Origin: an uncultured Ruminiclostridium sp. | GTDB taxonomy: Bacteria; Bacillota; Clostridia; Oscillospirales; Ruminococcaceae | NCBI GenBank assembly: GCA_947623915.1 | Contig: CANQIB010000019.1 | Coordinates: forward strand, 1 to 44,887 | Length of the DNA: 44,887 bases | Direction: 5' to 3' | Shown here: positions 7,492 through 14,353 of the stretch, one piece after another | Layout: each line of letters starts with the position of its first letter | Numbering within the stretch: the first letter of the stretch is position 1 | Position numbers and translations under genes: made by a program | The notes under the pieces: model-generated | What the model saw: the letters and a program-made list of their open reading frames with translations, nothing else | What the model was told of the DNA's origin: nothing | The model's database searches: none

Positions 7492-8610
7492 TTATGCTTT
7501 AAGCGGCGCTTTCGCATTTTCCAACAGGTCGCATATATCGGACACGGAATCTGCGGAGATGACCCGCCGCTGATTTTGCAGCATTTTTTCTCGGACGTCT
7601 TTTCTGAGCAGCTTTTCGCAGGCGGCGATAAGCTGTTTTTCGGAGGAGCTTACGGATATGCACATACCGTTTTTGCGGAAAAATTCCATATTTTTTATCT
7701 CGCAGCCGGAGATAGGCGCTAAATGTATCAGCGGTGTGCCTACCGCCGCAGCCTCGGTCGAGGACAGACCGCCCGGCTTTGATAAAAACAGATCGCACGC
7801 TTTCATATAATCCGCCATTCGGGAGGTGTACTCCAAAACCGTACACTGTCCGTCGCCCGCTTCTTTCATGCTTCGGTAAAGAGCGCGGTTATTCCCGCAT
7901 ATTACGATAAGTCGGGCGCTGTCGCCGAAATGCCGCAGCAGCAGCGGCACTATCTGCTTTATTTGTCCCGCGCCTATGCTACCTCCCGCTATCAGGATAT
8001 ACTTCTTTTCATTATCAAAGCCCAGCCTTTTTCTCGCGGCGGAGCGGTCGGGGTCTTGGCGGAATTTTCGGCGGACGGGTATCCCCAGCGGGAAAAGCCT
8101 GTCGCGGGCTATCCCCCTCGCCGTATATTCGCCTATAAGCTGTTCCGACGGTATGACGTAATAATCGCAGGCGGTCTCTTCGGTAAACGGTATGCAGGTG
8201 TAATCGGTGGCGATAAAGCAGGTAGGCGGAAGAGGTATCCCCTGCCTTTTCATATTGGCAAGTATCTCCGCGGGAAACAAATGCGTCACCACTATCATAT
8301 CGCACGGTCTTTTTCGCAGATATTGCTCCATCAGCGCCGTCATGTGGCGGTTGATATGGTAAACGGGAGAATACACCGGCAGTCGGCGGTATGCGTCCCC
8401 CAGTCGGTATATCATACCGAAAGCGGACGGCGCTTTTTGTACAAGATTATTATAAGCTCCGCCTATCAAATCGGCGGTGCGTTTGCTTTTTAACAGATAC
8501 GGGTCAAGCGTCCGCACGCGATGTCCCCTGTCCGAAAGCTCCTGTGCCACGGCAACGCAGGCGCTGTTATGCCCTCCTCCCGTCGCGCAGGATAATATCA
8601 ACGCGTCCAT
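7492..8610 (-). CDS. UgtP/MGDG-synthase-like glycolipid glycosyltransferase
   Basis: Predicted membrane-associated GT28-type transferase that adds sugar from a UDP-sugar to diacylglycerol. The N-terminal half carries the MGDG-synthase-type acceptor domain (ATGGGHNSA near residue 10, and VVTHLFPAE). The C-terminal half carries the nucleotide-sugar site (ILIAGGSIGAGQI, then LSKPGGLSSTEAAAVGTPL). Length 372 is normal. Its start overlaps the end of plsY by 13 bp, so the two are one operon making phosphatidic acid and membrane glycolipid. Sugar and acceptor cannot be told from sequence. Confidence 0.85.
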   Translation of the reverse strand: MDALILSCATGGGHNSACVAVAQELSDRGHRVRTLDPYLLKSKRTADLIGGAYNNLVQKAPSAFGMIYRLGDAYRRLPVYSPVYHINRHMTALMEQYLRKRPCDMIVVTHLFPAEILANMKRQGIPLPPTCFIATDYTCIPFTEETACDYYVIPSEQLIGEYTARGIARDRLFPLGIPVRRKFRQDPDRSAARKRLGFDNEKKYILIAGGSIGAGQIKQIVPLLLRHFGDSARLIVICGNNRALYRSMKEAGDGQCTVLEYTSRMADYMKACDLFLSKPGGLSSTEAAAVGTPLIHLAPISGCEIKNMEFFRKNGMCISVSSSEKQLIAACEKLLRKDVREKMLQNQRRVISADSVSDICDLLENAKAPLKA

Positions 8611-9209
8611 AGCGTTTTTACCTCCAATCGTTTCTTGTCCTCATTGCTGAAGTGCATACGGATAAGCACAGCCGCCATGATTATGAGAAAGCCTGTCGAT
8701 ACCACGGGAAAAACCTTTGTCAGCAGCATTCCCGCGAGCGAGAAAACATACGCAAATACCGTGCGGTAAAAGTGCGGCGAGATCCTCAGCACGACCGAAA
8801 AGAAAATGAACGCCGCCGCGAATATCACCACCGGCTTTATGTACGGGAACAGCCCCAGCAGACAGCCGAACGTCGCGGCTATCCCTTTGCCGCCCTGAAA
8901 TTTTTTAAACAGCGGGAAAATATGTCCTATCACGGGAGCGGTCATTACCGGCACCAGCTCCCAGCTTTCCAGCGGCTGTAAGCGCAGATACAAAAACACC
9001 GGAAGAAAGCCTTTCATAAGGTCGAATATCAGCGTGAGCGTTCCGCACCAAAAGCCGCCGTACATATACGCGTTAGCGGTACCGGGGTTGTGGTCCGAGC
9101 CTTGCAGATACGCCTCTTTTTTTCTGAAAAGAGCGCAGAACAGCTCGGCATACAGTATGCTCCCCGACAGATACCCGATCACCGTAAAAATCATCGCGGT
9201 AATACTCAT
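8598..9209 (-). CDS. plsY: Glycerol-3-phosphate acyltransferase PlsY
   Basis: Integral membrane enzyme that transfers an acyl group from acyl-phosphate to glycerol-3-phosphate, the first step of phospholipid synthesis. Family motifs are seen: GYLSGSILYAE, GSDHNPGTANAY (phosphate binding) and GHIFPLFKKFQGGKGIA with the conserved GGKG. There are about six membrane segments. I prefer the ATG at 9209, preceded by AAAGGGGAAAGG, over the in-frame ATG at 9233. A long structured leader precedes it. It overlaps the downstream glycosyltransferase gene. Confidence 0.92.
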   Translation of the reverse strand: MSITAMIFTVIGYLSGSILYAELFCALFRKKEAYLQGSDHNPGTANAYMYGGFWCGTLTLIFDLMKGFLPVFLYLRLQPLESWELVPVMTAPVIGHIFPLFKKFQGGKGIAATFGCLLGLFPYIKPVVIFAAAFIFFSVVLRISPHFYRTVFAYVFSLAGMLLTKVFPVVSTGFLIIMAAVLIRMHFSNEDKKRLEVKTLWTR

Positions 9210-9294
9210 TACCTTTCCCCTTTCCCATGCCAAAAAGCGTGTATGATCTCACATAACGTGTTGTTTAAAACATAATTTTATTATACCGTTAATT

Positions 9295-9429
9295 GCGGCT
9301 GACTTGTCAGCCGCGGGACGGCGTAAGCCGTCGGGCGCAGAGCGCCCAAATTTACGATACAATGTTCTTAACGTCCGACCTTCGGTCGGACACCTGCGCT
9401 TTGCGCAGGAAATTTGCGTATGCAAATTT
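9295..9429. repeat. Cluster of six short palindromes in the plsY leader
   Basis: Six adjacent perfect hairpins occur in 135 bp: GCGGCTGAC/GTCAGCCGC, GACGGC/GCCGTC, GGGCGC/GCGCCC, GTCCGACC/GGTCGGAC, CCTGCGC/GCGCAGG and AAATTTGC/GCAAATTT, with loops of 2-4 nt. All lie in the predicted 5' leader of plsY. Confidence 0.75.
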
Positions 9430-9514
9430 AAAGTTAAGGTTATTATGCCATATCATGGTGGACGCGACAGCGCCCTTTTGCGTGAGCAAATTTAAAGTTA
9501 AGGTTATTATACCA
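9422..9514. repeat. 29-bp direct repeat, two copies 64 bp apart
   Basis: GCAAATTTAAAGTTAAGG plus TTATTATRCCA occurs at 9422-9450 and 9486-9514 with one mismatch. On the minus strand each copy contains a -10-like (T/C)ATAAT. This suggests duplication of the plsY promoter region. Confidence 0.8.
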
Positions 9515-9533
9515 CATTTTGTCGATTTTGCAA
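9506..9533 (-). promoter_or_regulatory. Candidate promoter of plsY-glycosyltransferase operon
   Basis: Minus strand: TTGCAA (9533-9528), 16-bp spacer, TATAAT (9511-9506). It would give a leader of nearly 300 nt carrying the hairpin cluster. A second TATAAT at 9283-9278 lies closer to the gene but has a poorer -35. Confidence 0.45.
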
Positions 9534-9580
9534 ATAGGCAAAATTATTTTAGTGTCTGAATTTAAAAAACCTATCAAACA

Positions 9581-9611
9581 AAAAATCGGCAAGGTATATA
9601 ACCTTACCGAT
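9581..9611 (-). terminator. Terminator of the tRNA-Leu gene
   Basis: Minus-strand stem ATCGGTAAGG/CCTTGCCGAT with loop TTATATA (approximate), followed by TTTTTTG, three nt after the encoded CCA. Confidence 0.85.
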
Positions 9612-9613
9612 CT

Positions 9614-9700
9614 TGGTGCGGGGAAAGGGACTTGAACCCTCACGCCAATACTGACACAAGCACCTCAAGCTTGCCTGTCTGCCTATTCCAGCATCCCCGC
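9614..9700 (-). tRNA. tRNA-Leu (anticodon GAG)
   Basis: An 87-nt class II tRNA on the minus strand. The acceptor stem GCGGGGA pairs with TCCCCGC, and A plus an encoded CCA follow. The anticodon stem CAAGC/GCTTG holds loop TTGAGGT, giving GAG, which reads CUU/CUC leucine codons. A long variable arm and a T arm with GGGTTCAAGTCCC are visible. It has its own promoter and terminator. Confidence 0.95.
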
Positions 9701-9714
9701 AAACCGCATTATTT

Positions 9715-9743
9715 ATTATAGCAGAATGAATTTTGTTTGTCAA
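9715..9743 (-). promoter_or_regulatory. Promoter of tRNA-Leu
   Basis: Minus strand: TTGACA (9743-9738), 17-bp spacer, TATAAT (9720-9715), a perfect consensus ending 14 bp before the mature 5' end. Confidence 0.9.
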
Positions 9744-9807
9744 TAGGTTTTTTTATTTTTTTGCGGATAGAAAAATCAAGCCCGCATAAAGATTTCACAA
9801 ATTGCTA

Positions 9808-9836
9808 TTGACATACAGATTTTTCCATGATAGAAT
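9808..9836 (+). promoter_or_regulatory. Promoter of the short-chain dehydrogenase gene
   Basis: TTGACA (9808-9813), 17-bp spacer, TAGAAT (9831-9836), with ACGGAGGT ahead of the ATG at 9864. Confidence 0.85.
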
Positions 9837-9863
9837 GAAAAAAACGTACAACGGAGGTACATC

Positions 9864-10616
9864 ATGGTAAACGTAAAAGGCAGATGGGCGCTCATCACGG
9901 GCGCGGCGCGCGGTATCGGCTATCTTACCGCAAAATTTATGGCTGAGCAGAGCTGCAATCTGCTGCTCCACTCAAGAAGTCTTAAACACACCGAAAAGGT
10001 AATGAACGAGGTCAAGGAGCTTGGCGTTTCGGCTTACGCATTCGAGGCGGAGCTGTCTGACCTTGATTCGGTGGCAAAAATGCTCGCCGAAATTGACGCG
10101 TTGGGTGTAAGGACCGACATAGTTATGAACAACGCGGGCGTTCAAATAGCGTACCGAAACGAATATTTCGACACCCCGATAAGCGACTACACCGAGAGCT
10201 TTAAAATAAACACGATAGCCCCCGCCATGATATGCTATCACTTCATGCCGAAAATGATAGCCGCAGGATTCGGCAGGATACTGAACACCACCAGCGGCAT
10301 ACGGCTTGAACCGCAGCAGGCGGGTTACTCCGCGAGCAAAGCGGCGCTGGACAAGATAACGATAGATCTGGGCTCTGTTGTGGAGGGTACAGACGTTATG
10401 ATAAACCTTACCGACCCCGGCTGGTGCCGCACCGATCTCGGCGGTCCGCAGGCTCCCAACGCTCCGGAAAGCGCGATACCCGGCATAGCGGTAGGCGCGT
10501 TCGTAGACGACAAAAAGTCCGGCAGATACCTGAACGCTCCGTTCTTTACCGGCCTTACGCTCGAACAGGCGGTGGAAAAAGCGGAAAAGGAATTTGATAG
10601 CCCCTATAACAAATAA
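9864..10616 (+). CDS. Short-chain dehydrogenase/reductase (SDR)
   Basis: Cytoplasmic NAD(P)-dependent oxidoreductase of the classical SDR type. The cofactor motif TGAARGIG lies at about residues 13-20, NNAG near 90, and the catalytic Ser with YSASK in the 140-160 region. HSRSLKH after the second strand suggests preference for NADP, which is inference. Length 250 is normal. Substrate cannot be told. It is transcribed alone from a strong promoter and converges on a membrane-protein gene across element copy B. Confidence 0.9.
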   Translation: MVNVKGRWALITGAARGIGYLTAKFMAEQSCNLLLHSRSLKHTEKVMNEVKELGVSAYAFEAELSDLDSVAKMLAEIDALGVRTDIVMNNAGVQIAYRNEYFDTPISDYTESFKINTIAPAMICYHFMPKMIAAGFGRILNTTSGIRLEPQQAGYSASKAALDKITIDLGSVVEGTDVMINLTDPGWCRTDLGGPQAPNAPESAIPGIAVGAFVDDKKSGRYLNAPFFTGLTLEQAVEKAEKEFDSPYNK

Positions 10617-10622
10617 AAAAAC

Positions 10623-10649
10623 GACCTCGCTTGTTTAGCGAGGTCACTT
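10623..10649. terminator. Bidirectional terminator hairpin, left copy at element B
   Basis: GACCTCGCT with AGCGAGGTC around a short T-rich loop, followed by CACTTTA. The same 28-29 bp, with one mismatch, recur at 10850-10878 beyond the element. Read leftward, the hairpin is followed by G then six T residues. Confidence 0.8.
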
Positions 10650-10844
10650 TAACTTGTCGAAAACCCTTCCTATGGTCGGATTTTTCGACAAGCTAACAAA
10701 AAATTGTCAATACCACATAAGCGGTATTGACAATTTTTGCCGCGCTTTGCGCGGCTCTTATCGAATTTGAGGGTGAAAACCCTGATGGTTTTCCCCTCAA
10801 ACTCCTCTTTCCTTCCGCTTTGTATTGACCTTGCAATACAGATT
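10650..10844 (+). repeat. Terminator-associated palindromic element, copy B
   Basis: A 195-bp non-coding element. It keeps the end hairpin CTTGTCGAAAACC/GGATTTTTCGACAAG, an AATTGTCAATACC-type hairpin in the second position, GCCGCGC/GCGCGGC, and the TTTGAGGGTGAAAACC/GGTTTTCCCCTCAAA stem. It ends CCTTCCGCTTTGTATTGACC...ACAGATT. Both outer ends have drifted from CAG/CTG. The host terminator hairpin is present on both sides. It fills the gap 10617-10870. Confidence 0.85.
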
Positions 10845-10849
10845 TAAAT

Positions 10850-10878
10850 GACCTCGCTTTTTTAGCGAGGTCACTTTA
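10850..10878. terminator. Bidirectional terminator hairpin, right copy at element B
   Basis: GACCTCGCT/AGCGAGGTC followed by CACTTTA, matching the left copy in direct orientation. It overlaps the stop codon of the minus-strand membrane-protein gene, so the left copy includes a duplicate of that gene's last bases. Confidence 0.8.
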
Positions 10879-11413
10879 TTACCTTTCTGAGCTTCTTTTT
10901 GAGCCATTTATCGTAAAAGAACGACAGTTGGTCAAGACAAAGGTCATAGCATAAAAAGGTGAAATTTCCTATTCCCCAGAAGATGAGCAGCGCCCATTCC
11001 CCGAATCCGGCAAAATCCTCCATAAGCTCCGCCATGCCCAGCACGTTGAGCAGTACGAAGTACACCGCCACCACGGGTATGTTGAATACCGCCAGCCGCA
11101 GCAAAAAAGAGAGAGGCGCGGGCTTTATCGCCGCCAGCTTATCCCTTACCGCCGGATAATAACCGAAAAACACGGCGAACAGCAGCTTGGACTCTATATC
11201 GGGCGTAAGCAGCAGCGCAAGCAGCGCCACCGCGGAATAGCTGAGCAGCGCCCATTTCAGATTTATCTCCTGATATATCACCCATATGACTATCCCCGCC
11301 ACCGCGGGAAGAATATACGCGCCTATAGGTATGACTCCGGTGAAAAACATCATTATCACGCATACGGCGCTCAATATTCCGCACAACGCGATATGAAAGC
11401 TCCTGCCCGACAT
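10871..11413 (-). CDS. Integral membrane protein of unknown function
   Basis: A 180-residue protein with about five hydrophobic segments and a basic C-terminus (KKKLRKVIK). The pattern TGVIPIGAYILPAVAG, then a second gene-wide run of helices, resembles small membrane proteins of Clostridia sometimes annotated as ECF-transporter-like, but I cannot assign a substrate. It starts 21 bp after tyrA and is probably translated from the same mRNA. Its stop codon lies in the duplicated terminator hairpin of element B. Confidence 0.75.
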   Translation of the reverse strand: MSGRSFHIALCGILSAVCVIMMFFTGVIPIGAYILPAVAGIVIWVIYQEINLKWALLSYSAVALLALLLTPDIESKLLFAVFFGYYPAVRDKLAAIKPAPLSFLLRLAVFNIPVVAVYFVLLNVLGMAELMEDFAGFGEWALLIFWGIGNFTFLCYDLCLDQLSFFYDKWLKKKLRKVIK

Positions 11414-11434
11414 TTTCCGGTCCTGTCCTTTCGC

Positions 11435-12292
11435 TCAGTTATTCTTGTTCTTTTCGTAAAGCTCTATGCTTTTCTCCTTGCGCTCCCTGCCGTTTTTCAG
11501 TATCTCCCTGAGCGCGGCGGCGTCGCCGTCCTCTATTGCGGTTTTGTACTGTCCGAGATGCTCTATTATATTGTTCAGCTCGAACAGCAGCGCTTTTTTA
11601 TTGCACAAAAACAGTCCCGTCCACATATCCTCGTTCAGCTTTGCCACACGGGTAAGGTCAAGAAAGCTGCCGGCGGAAAATCCGTCCGCGTTGAACAGCG
11701 ACGGGCTTTTTACATAAGCGTTGGACACCACATGAGCAAGCTGCGAGGTAAACGCGATATTCGTGTCGTGCTGCTGCGGAGTGGCGGTGACCACCTTTTC
11801 AAACCCCATGCAGCAGGCGAGCGTCGCAAGCAGGTCGATAGCCATTTTGGGAGTGTCCTCGGTCGGAGTGACGATATAGCTTGCCCCTACGAACAAGTCG
11901 TCCGTCGAATAGTCAAAGCCGGAAAACTCTCTGCCCGCCATCGGGTGACTTCCGACGAATATCACCCCGCGCTGCGCCAGCACCTCGGTGCAGCCGTTTA
12001 CCACATATTCCTTTATGCCGCAGGAATCGGTCACTATCGAGCCGCTCTTGAAGCGGTCCGCGTGCTCCCGCACGAAATTTACTATTGCCTGAGGATAAAG
12101 ACATATCATGGTCATGTCGGCTTCTCCCAGCTGCTCCGGCGTTATTATCTCGTCCACCGCGCCGCAGCTAAGCGCCTTTTCGCACACCTCGGCGTCAATA
12201 TCCGAACCCATTATATGATGGAAGGTATTCTTTTTCAGCGACTTACAGATAGAGCCGCCGATAAGTCCCAGTCCTACTACCGCTATTTTCAT
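11435..12292 (-). CDS. tyrA: Prephenate dehydrogenase
   Basis: Cytoplasmic NAD-dependent enzyme that oxidatively decarboxylates prephenate to 4-hydroxyphenylpyruvate in tyrosine synthesis. The Rossmann motif GLGLIGGS is at residues 7-14, DSCGIK and GSHPMAGREFSG (catalytic His region) follow, then the helical dimer domain with SQLAHVVSNAY. Length 285 is that of the stand-alone enzyme without chorismate mutase or ACT domain, so no feedback domain is seen. A good promoter precedes it. It leads a two-gene unit with the membrane protein. Confidence 0.93.
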   Translation of the reverse strand: MKIAVVGLGLIGGSICKSLKKNTFHHIMGSDIDAEVCEKALSCGAVDEIITPEQLGEADMTMICLYPQAIVNFVREHADRFKSGSIVTDSCGIKEYVVNGCTEVLAQRGVIFVGSHPMAGREFSGFDYSTDDLFVGASYIVTPTEDTPKMAIDLLATLACCMGFEKVVTATPQQHDTNIAFTSQLAHVVSNAYVKSPSLFNADGFSAGSFLDLTRVAKLNEDMWTGLFLCNKKALLFELNNIIEHLGQYKTAIEDGDAAALREILKNGRERKEKSIELYEKNKNN

Positions 12293-12335
12293 CTTTTCAT
12301 GTTCCTTTCATTCAAGAGATCTGTCCCACAATAAT

Positions 12336-12364
12336 ATTATATATTCTCCCGCCCGTGATTTCAA
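12336..12364 (-). promoter_or_regulatory. Promoter of tyrA
   Basis: Minus strand: TTGAAA (12364-12359), 17-bp spacer, TATAAT (12341-12336). Confidence 0.8.
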
Positions 12365-12414
12365 GTAGAAAAATGAAAATCAGGTGAAATAAACGATAAA
12401 TTTTTTTTACCCTC

Positions 12415-12444
12415 TTGACATTCGGACGGCGGCGGGGATATAAT
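12415..12444 (+). promoter_or_regulatory. Promoter of the ABC exporter operon
   Basis: TTGACA (12415-12420), 18-bp spacer, TATAAT (12439-12444). Transcription should start near 12451, leaving a leader of about 150 nt before the first gene. Confidence 0.85.
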
Positions 12445-12450
12445 TTAAAT

Positions 12451-12601
12451 ATATAGAGTTTAAATCATTCAGCCGCGTTTTGTATGCAAAACAAGTAAAA
12501 GAAATATGCCCCGACGGGCTTTTTTGAAGATAAAACACGGCAGTCGGACATGCTGCCGAAAAATACAATATCTTTCGGAGAAAGTAGGTACTGTTTTTTC
12601 T
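12451..12601 (+). promoter_or_regulatory. Structured leader, candidate attenuator of the ABC exporter
   Basis: The leader holds a small terminator-like hairpin, GCCC-CGAC-GGGC plus six T residues (about 12510-12526), then a second hairpin CGGCAG/CTGCCG (about 12539-12561). CCGAC in the first could instead pair with GTCGG in the second, giving mutually exclusive structures. A tiny frame ATG-CAA-AAC-AAG-TAA lies upstream. Attenuation of multidrug exporter operons by leader translation is known for bmrCD of Bacillus subtilis. Here it is only inferred. The rest of 12293-12450 holds the two divergent promoters. Confidence 0.35.
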
Positions 12602-14353
12602 ATGAGAAAGGTTATAAAATATCTTAAACCGTACTGGCTGATAGCTTTGCTGTGTCCGCTCGCCATGATACTTGAAGTATCGATGGACCTTATCCAGCCG
12701 CAGCTTATGAGCGATATAGTAAACTTCGGCATACTCGGCACAGCCCCCGCGGACGAGAATTTGAGATACGTCATACAGACCGGCATATATATGCTGATAT
12801 TCTCGCTTATCGGCTGCGCGGGAGGGATACTGTCGGCGGCATTCGGTACGATAACGGCGCAAAAGCTGGGCAACGACATGAGAAAGGACACGTTTGAAAA
12901 GGTCATGCACCTGTCGTTCCAGCAAACGGATAAATTCACCACAGGCTCGCTGGTAACAAGGCTCACCAACGATATCACCATGATACAGCAGTTCGTGGCG
13001 ATGTCGCTGCGTATGTTCGTCCGTACCGGTATGCAGTTCATCGGCGGAATAGCCTGCCTGCTGTTTTTGAACGTGAATTTCGGACTGGTGCTGGTCATTT
13101 CGCTGCCGATACAGCTTATCGTGGTAACGCTGATAATGAAAAGAGCCGCGCCGCTGTTCGGCATAGTACAGGATAAGCTGGACAAGGTAAACAGCGTCGT
13201 GCAGGAAAACGTGACCGGCGCGCGGGTGGTAAAGGCGTTCACCAGAGAGGAATACGAGATAAACCGATTTGACGACGCCAACACCGCCCTTATGGAAACC
13301 AACATGAAAGTGCAAAAGCTGCTCGCCATACTCAACCCCCTGCTGATGGTAGTTATGAACGCGTCGGTAATGGCGATAATACTTATCGGCGGACTTCAGG
13401 TCGAGGCAAAGTCGATGGAGGTAGGCAGCGTTATGGCGGCTGTCACCTACATAACACAAATACTTATGTCCGTTATGATGGTGGGCATGATGTTCCAGCA
13501 GGTATCCCGCGCCATGGCGTCCGCAAAGCGTGTTAAGGAAGTGTTGGACACCGATCCCGTAATATCGGACGGAAGCTCCGCACAGGCCGAGATAACGCAG
13601 GGCCGCGTGGAATTTAAAAACGTCGGCTTTTACTATCCCGGTACGGCGGGAAAGCCGGTGCTGAAAGATATCGACCTTACCGTAGAGCCGGGGCAGATGA
13701 TAGCCGTACTCGGCTCGACCGGCTGCGGCAAGACCTCGCTTGTAAACCTTATCCCGCGCTTTTATGACTGCACGCAGGGCGAAGTGCTGATAGACGGAGT
13801 AAACGTCAAGGATTACGAACTGGACGTACTGCGTTCAAAAATAGGCGTGGTATTGCAAAAAAGCGAGCTGTTTTCCGGCACGGTAGCGGAGAATATCCGC
13901 TGGGGCGACAACGAGGCGTCGGACGAGGAGGTAAAAAACGCGGCGACCATCGCGCAGGCGGATACTTTCATACAAGGCTTCAACGAGGGCTATGACACCA
14001 TGATAAGCGAAAAGGGCGCGTCGCTGTCCGGCGGACAAAAGCAGAGAATGTCCATCGCCCGCGCCATACTCAAAAAGCCCAAGATACTTATTTTCGACGA
14101 CAGCACCTCCGCGCTCGACCTTAGCACCGAATCAAAGCTGCATGAGGCGCTGCGCAGCAGCCTGAGCGGAGTTACCGTCATAATGATAGCCCAGCGTATA
14201 GCCAGCGTTATGAGAGCTGACCGCATAGCGGTAATAGATAAAGGCACGATCTGCGCGTTCGGCACACATTCCGAGCTTATGCAGTCCAGCGAGATTTACC
14301 GCGATATTTATTATTCCCAGATGAAGAATGAGGGAGGTGAGCAGAATGGCTGA
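12602..14353 (+). CDS. Heterodimeric ABC exporter subunit with degenerate ATP site (BmrC/LmrC-like)
   Basis: Half-transporter with an N-terminal six-helix membrane domain (about residues 15-300) and a C-terminal ATPase. Walker A is GSTGCGKTS and the signature is LSGGQKQRM. Walker B reads LIFDDSTSALD, with Asp where the catalytic Glu should be, and the switch motif reads IAQR with Gln in place of His. These changes mark the inactive site of heterodimeric multidrug exporters. I place the start at 12602 by homology, though its ribosome-binding site is weak. It overlaps the next gene by 8 bp. Substrate is unknown, and drug or lipid export is likely. Confidence 0.9.
   Translation: MRKVIKYLKPYWLIALLCPLAMILEVSMDLIQPQLMSDIVNFGILGTAPADENLRYVIQTGIYMLIFSLIGCAGGILSAAFGTITAQKLGNDMRKDTFEKVMHLSFQQTDKFTTGSLVTRLTNDITMIQQFVAMSLRMFVRTGMQFIGGIACLLFLNVNFGLVLVISLPIQLIVVTLIMKRAAPLFGIVQDKLDKVNSVVQENVTGARVVKAFTREEYEINRFDDANTALMETNMKVQKLLAILNPLLMVVMNASVMAIILIGGLQVEAKSMEVGSVMAAVTYITQILMSVMMVGMMFQQVSRAMASAKRVKEVLDTDPVISDGSSAQAEITQGRVEFKNVGFYYPGTAGKPVLKDIDLTVEPGQMIAVLGSTGCGKTSLVNLIPRFYDCTQGEVLIDGVNVKDYELDVLRSKIGVVLQKSELFSGTVAENIRWGDNEASDEEVKNAATIAQADTFIQGFNEGYDTMISEKGASLSGGQKQRMSIARAILKKPKILIFDDSTSALDLSTESKLHEALRSSLSGVTVIMIAQRIASVMRADRIAVIDKGTICAFGTHSELMQSSEIYRDIYYSQMKNEGGEQNG

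Noticed and set aside
9295-9429. CRISPR-like array
   Set aside because: The hairpins differ from one another and have no regular repeat-spacer pattern. No cas genes are present.
12506-12601. N-terminal extension of the first ABC exporter subunit
   Set aside because: The in-frame ATG at 12506 lies in the structured leader, and the added residues (Arg/Cys/Lys-rich) do not resemble exporter N-termini.
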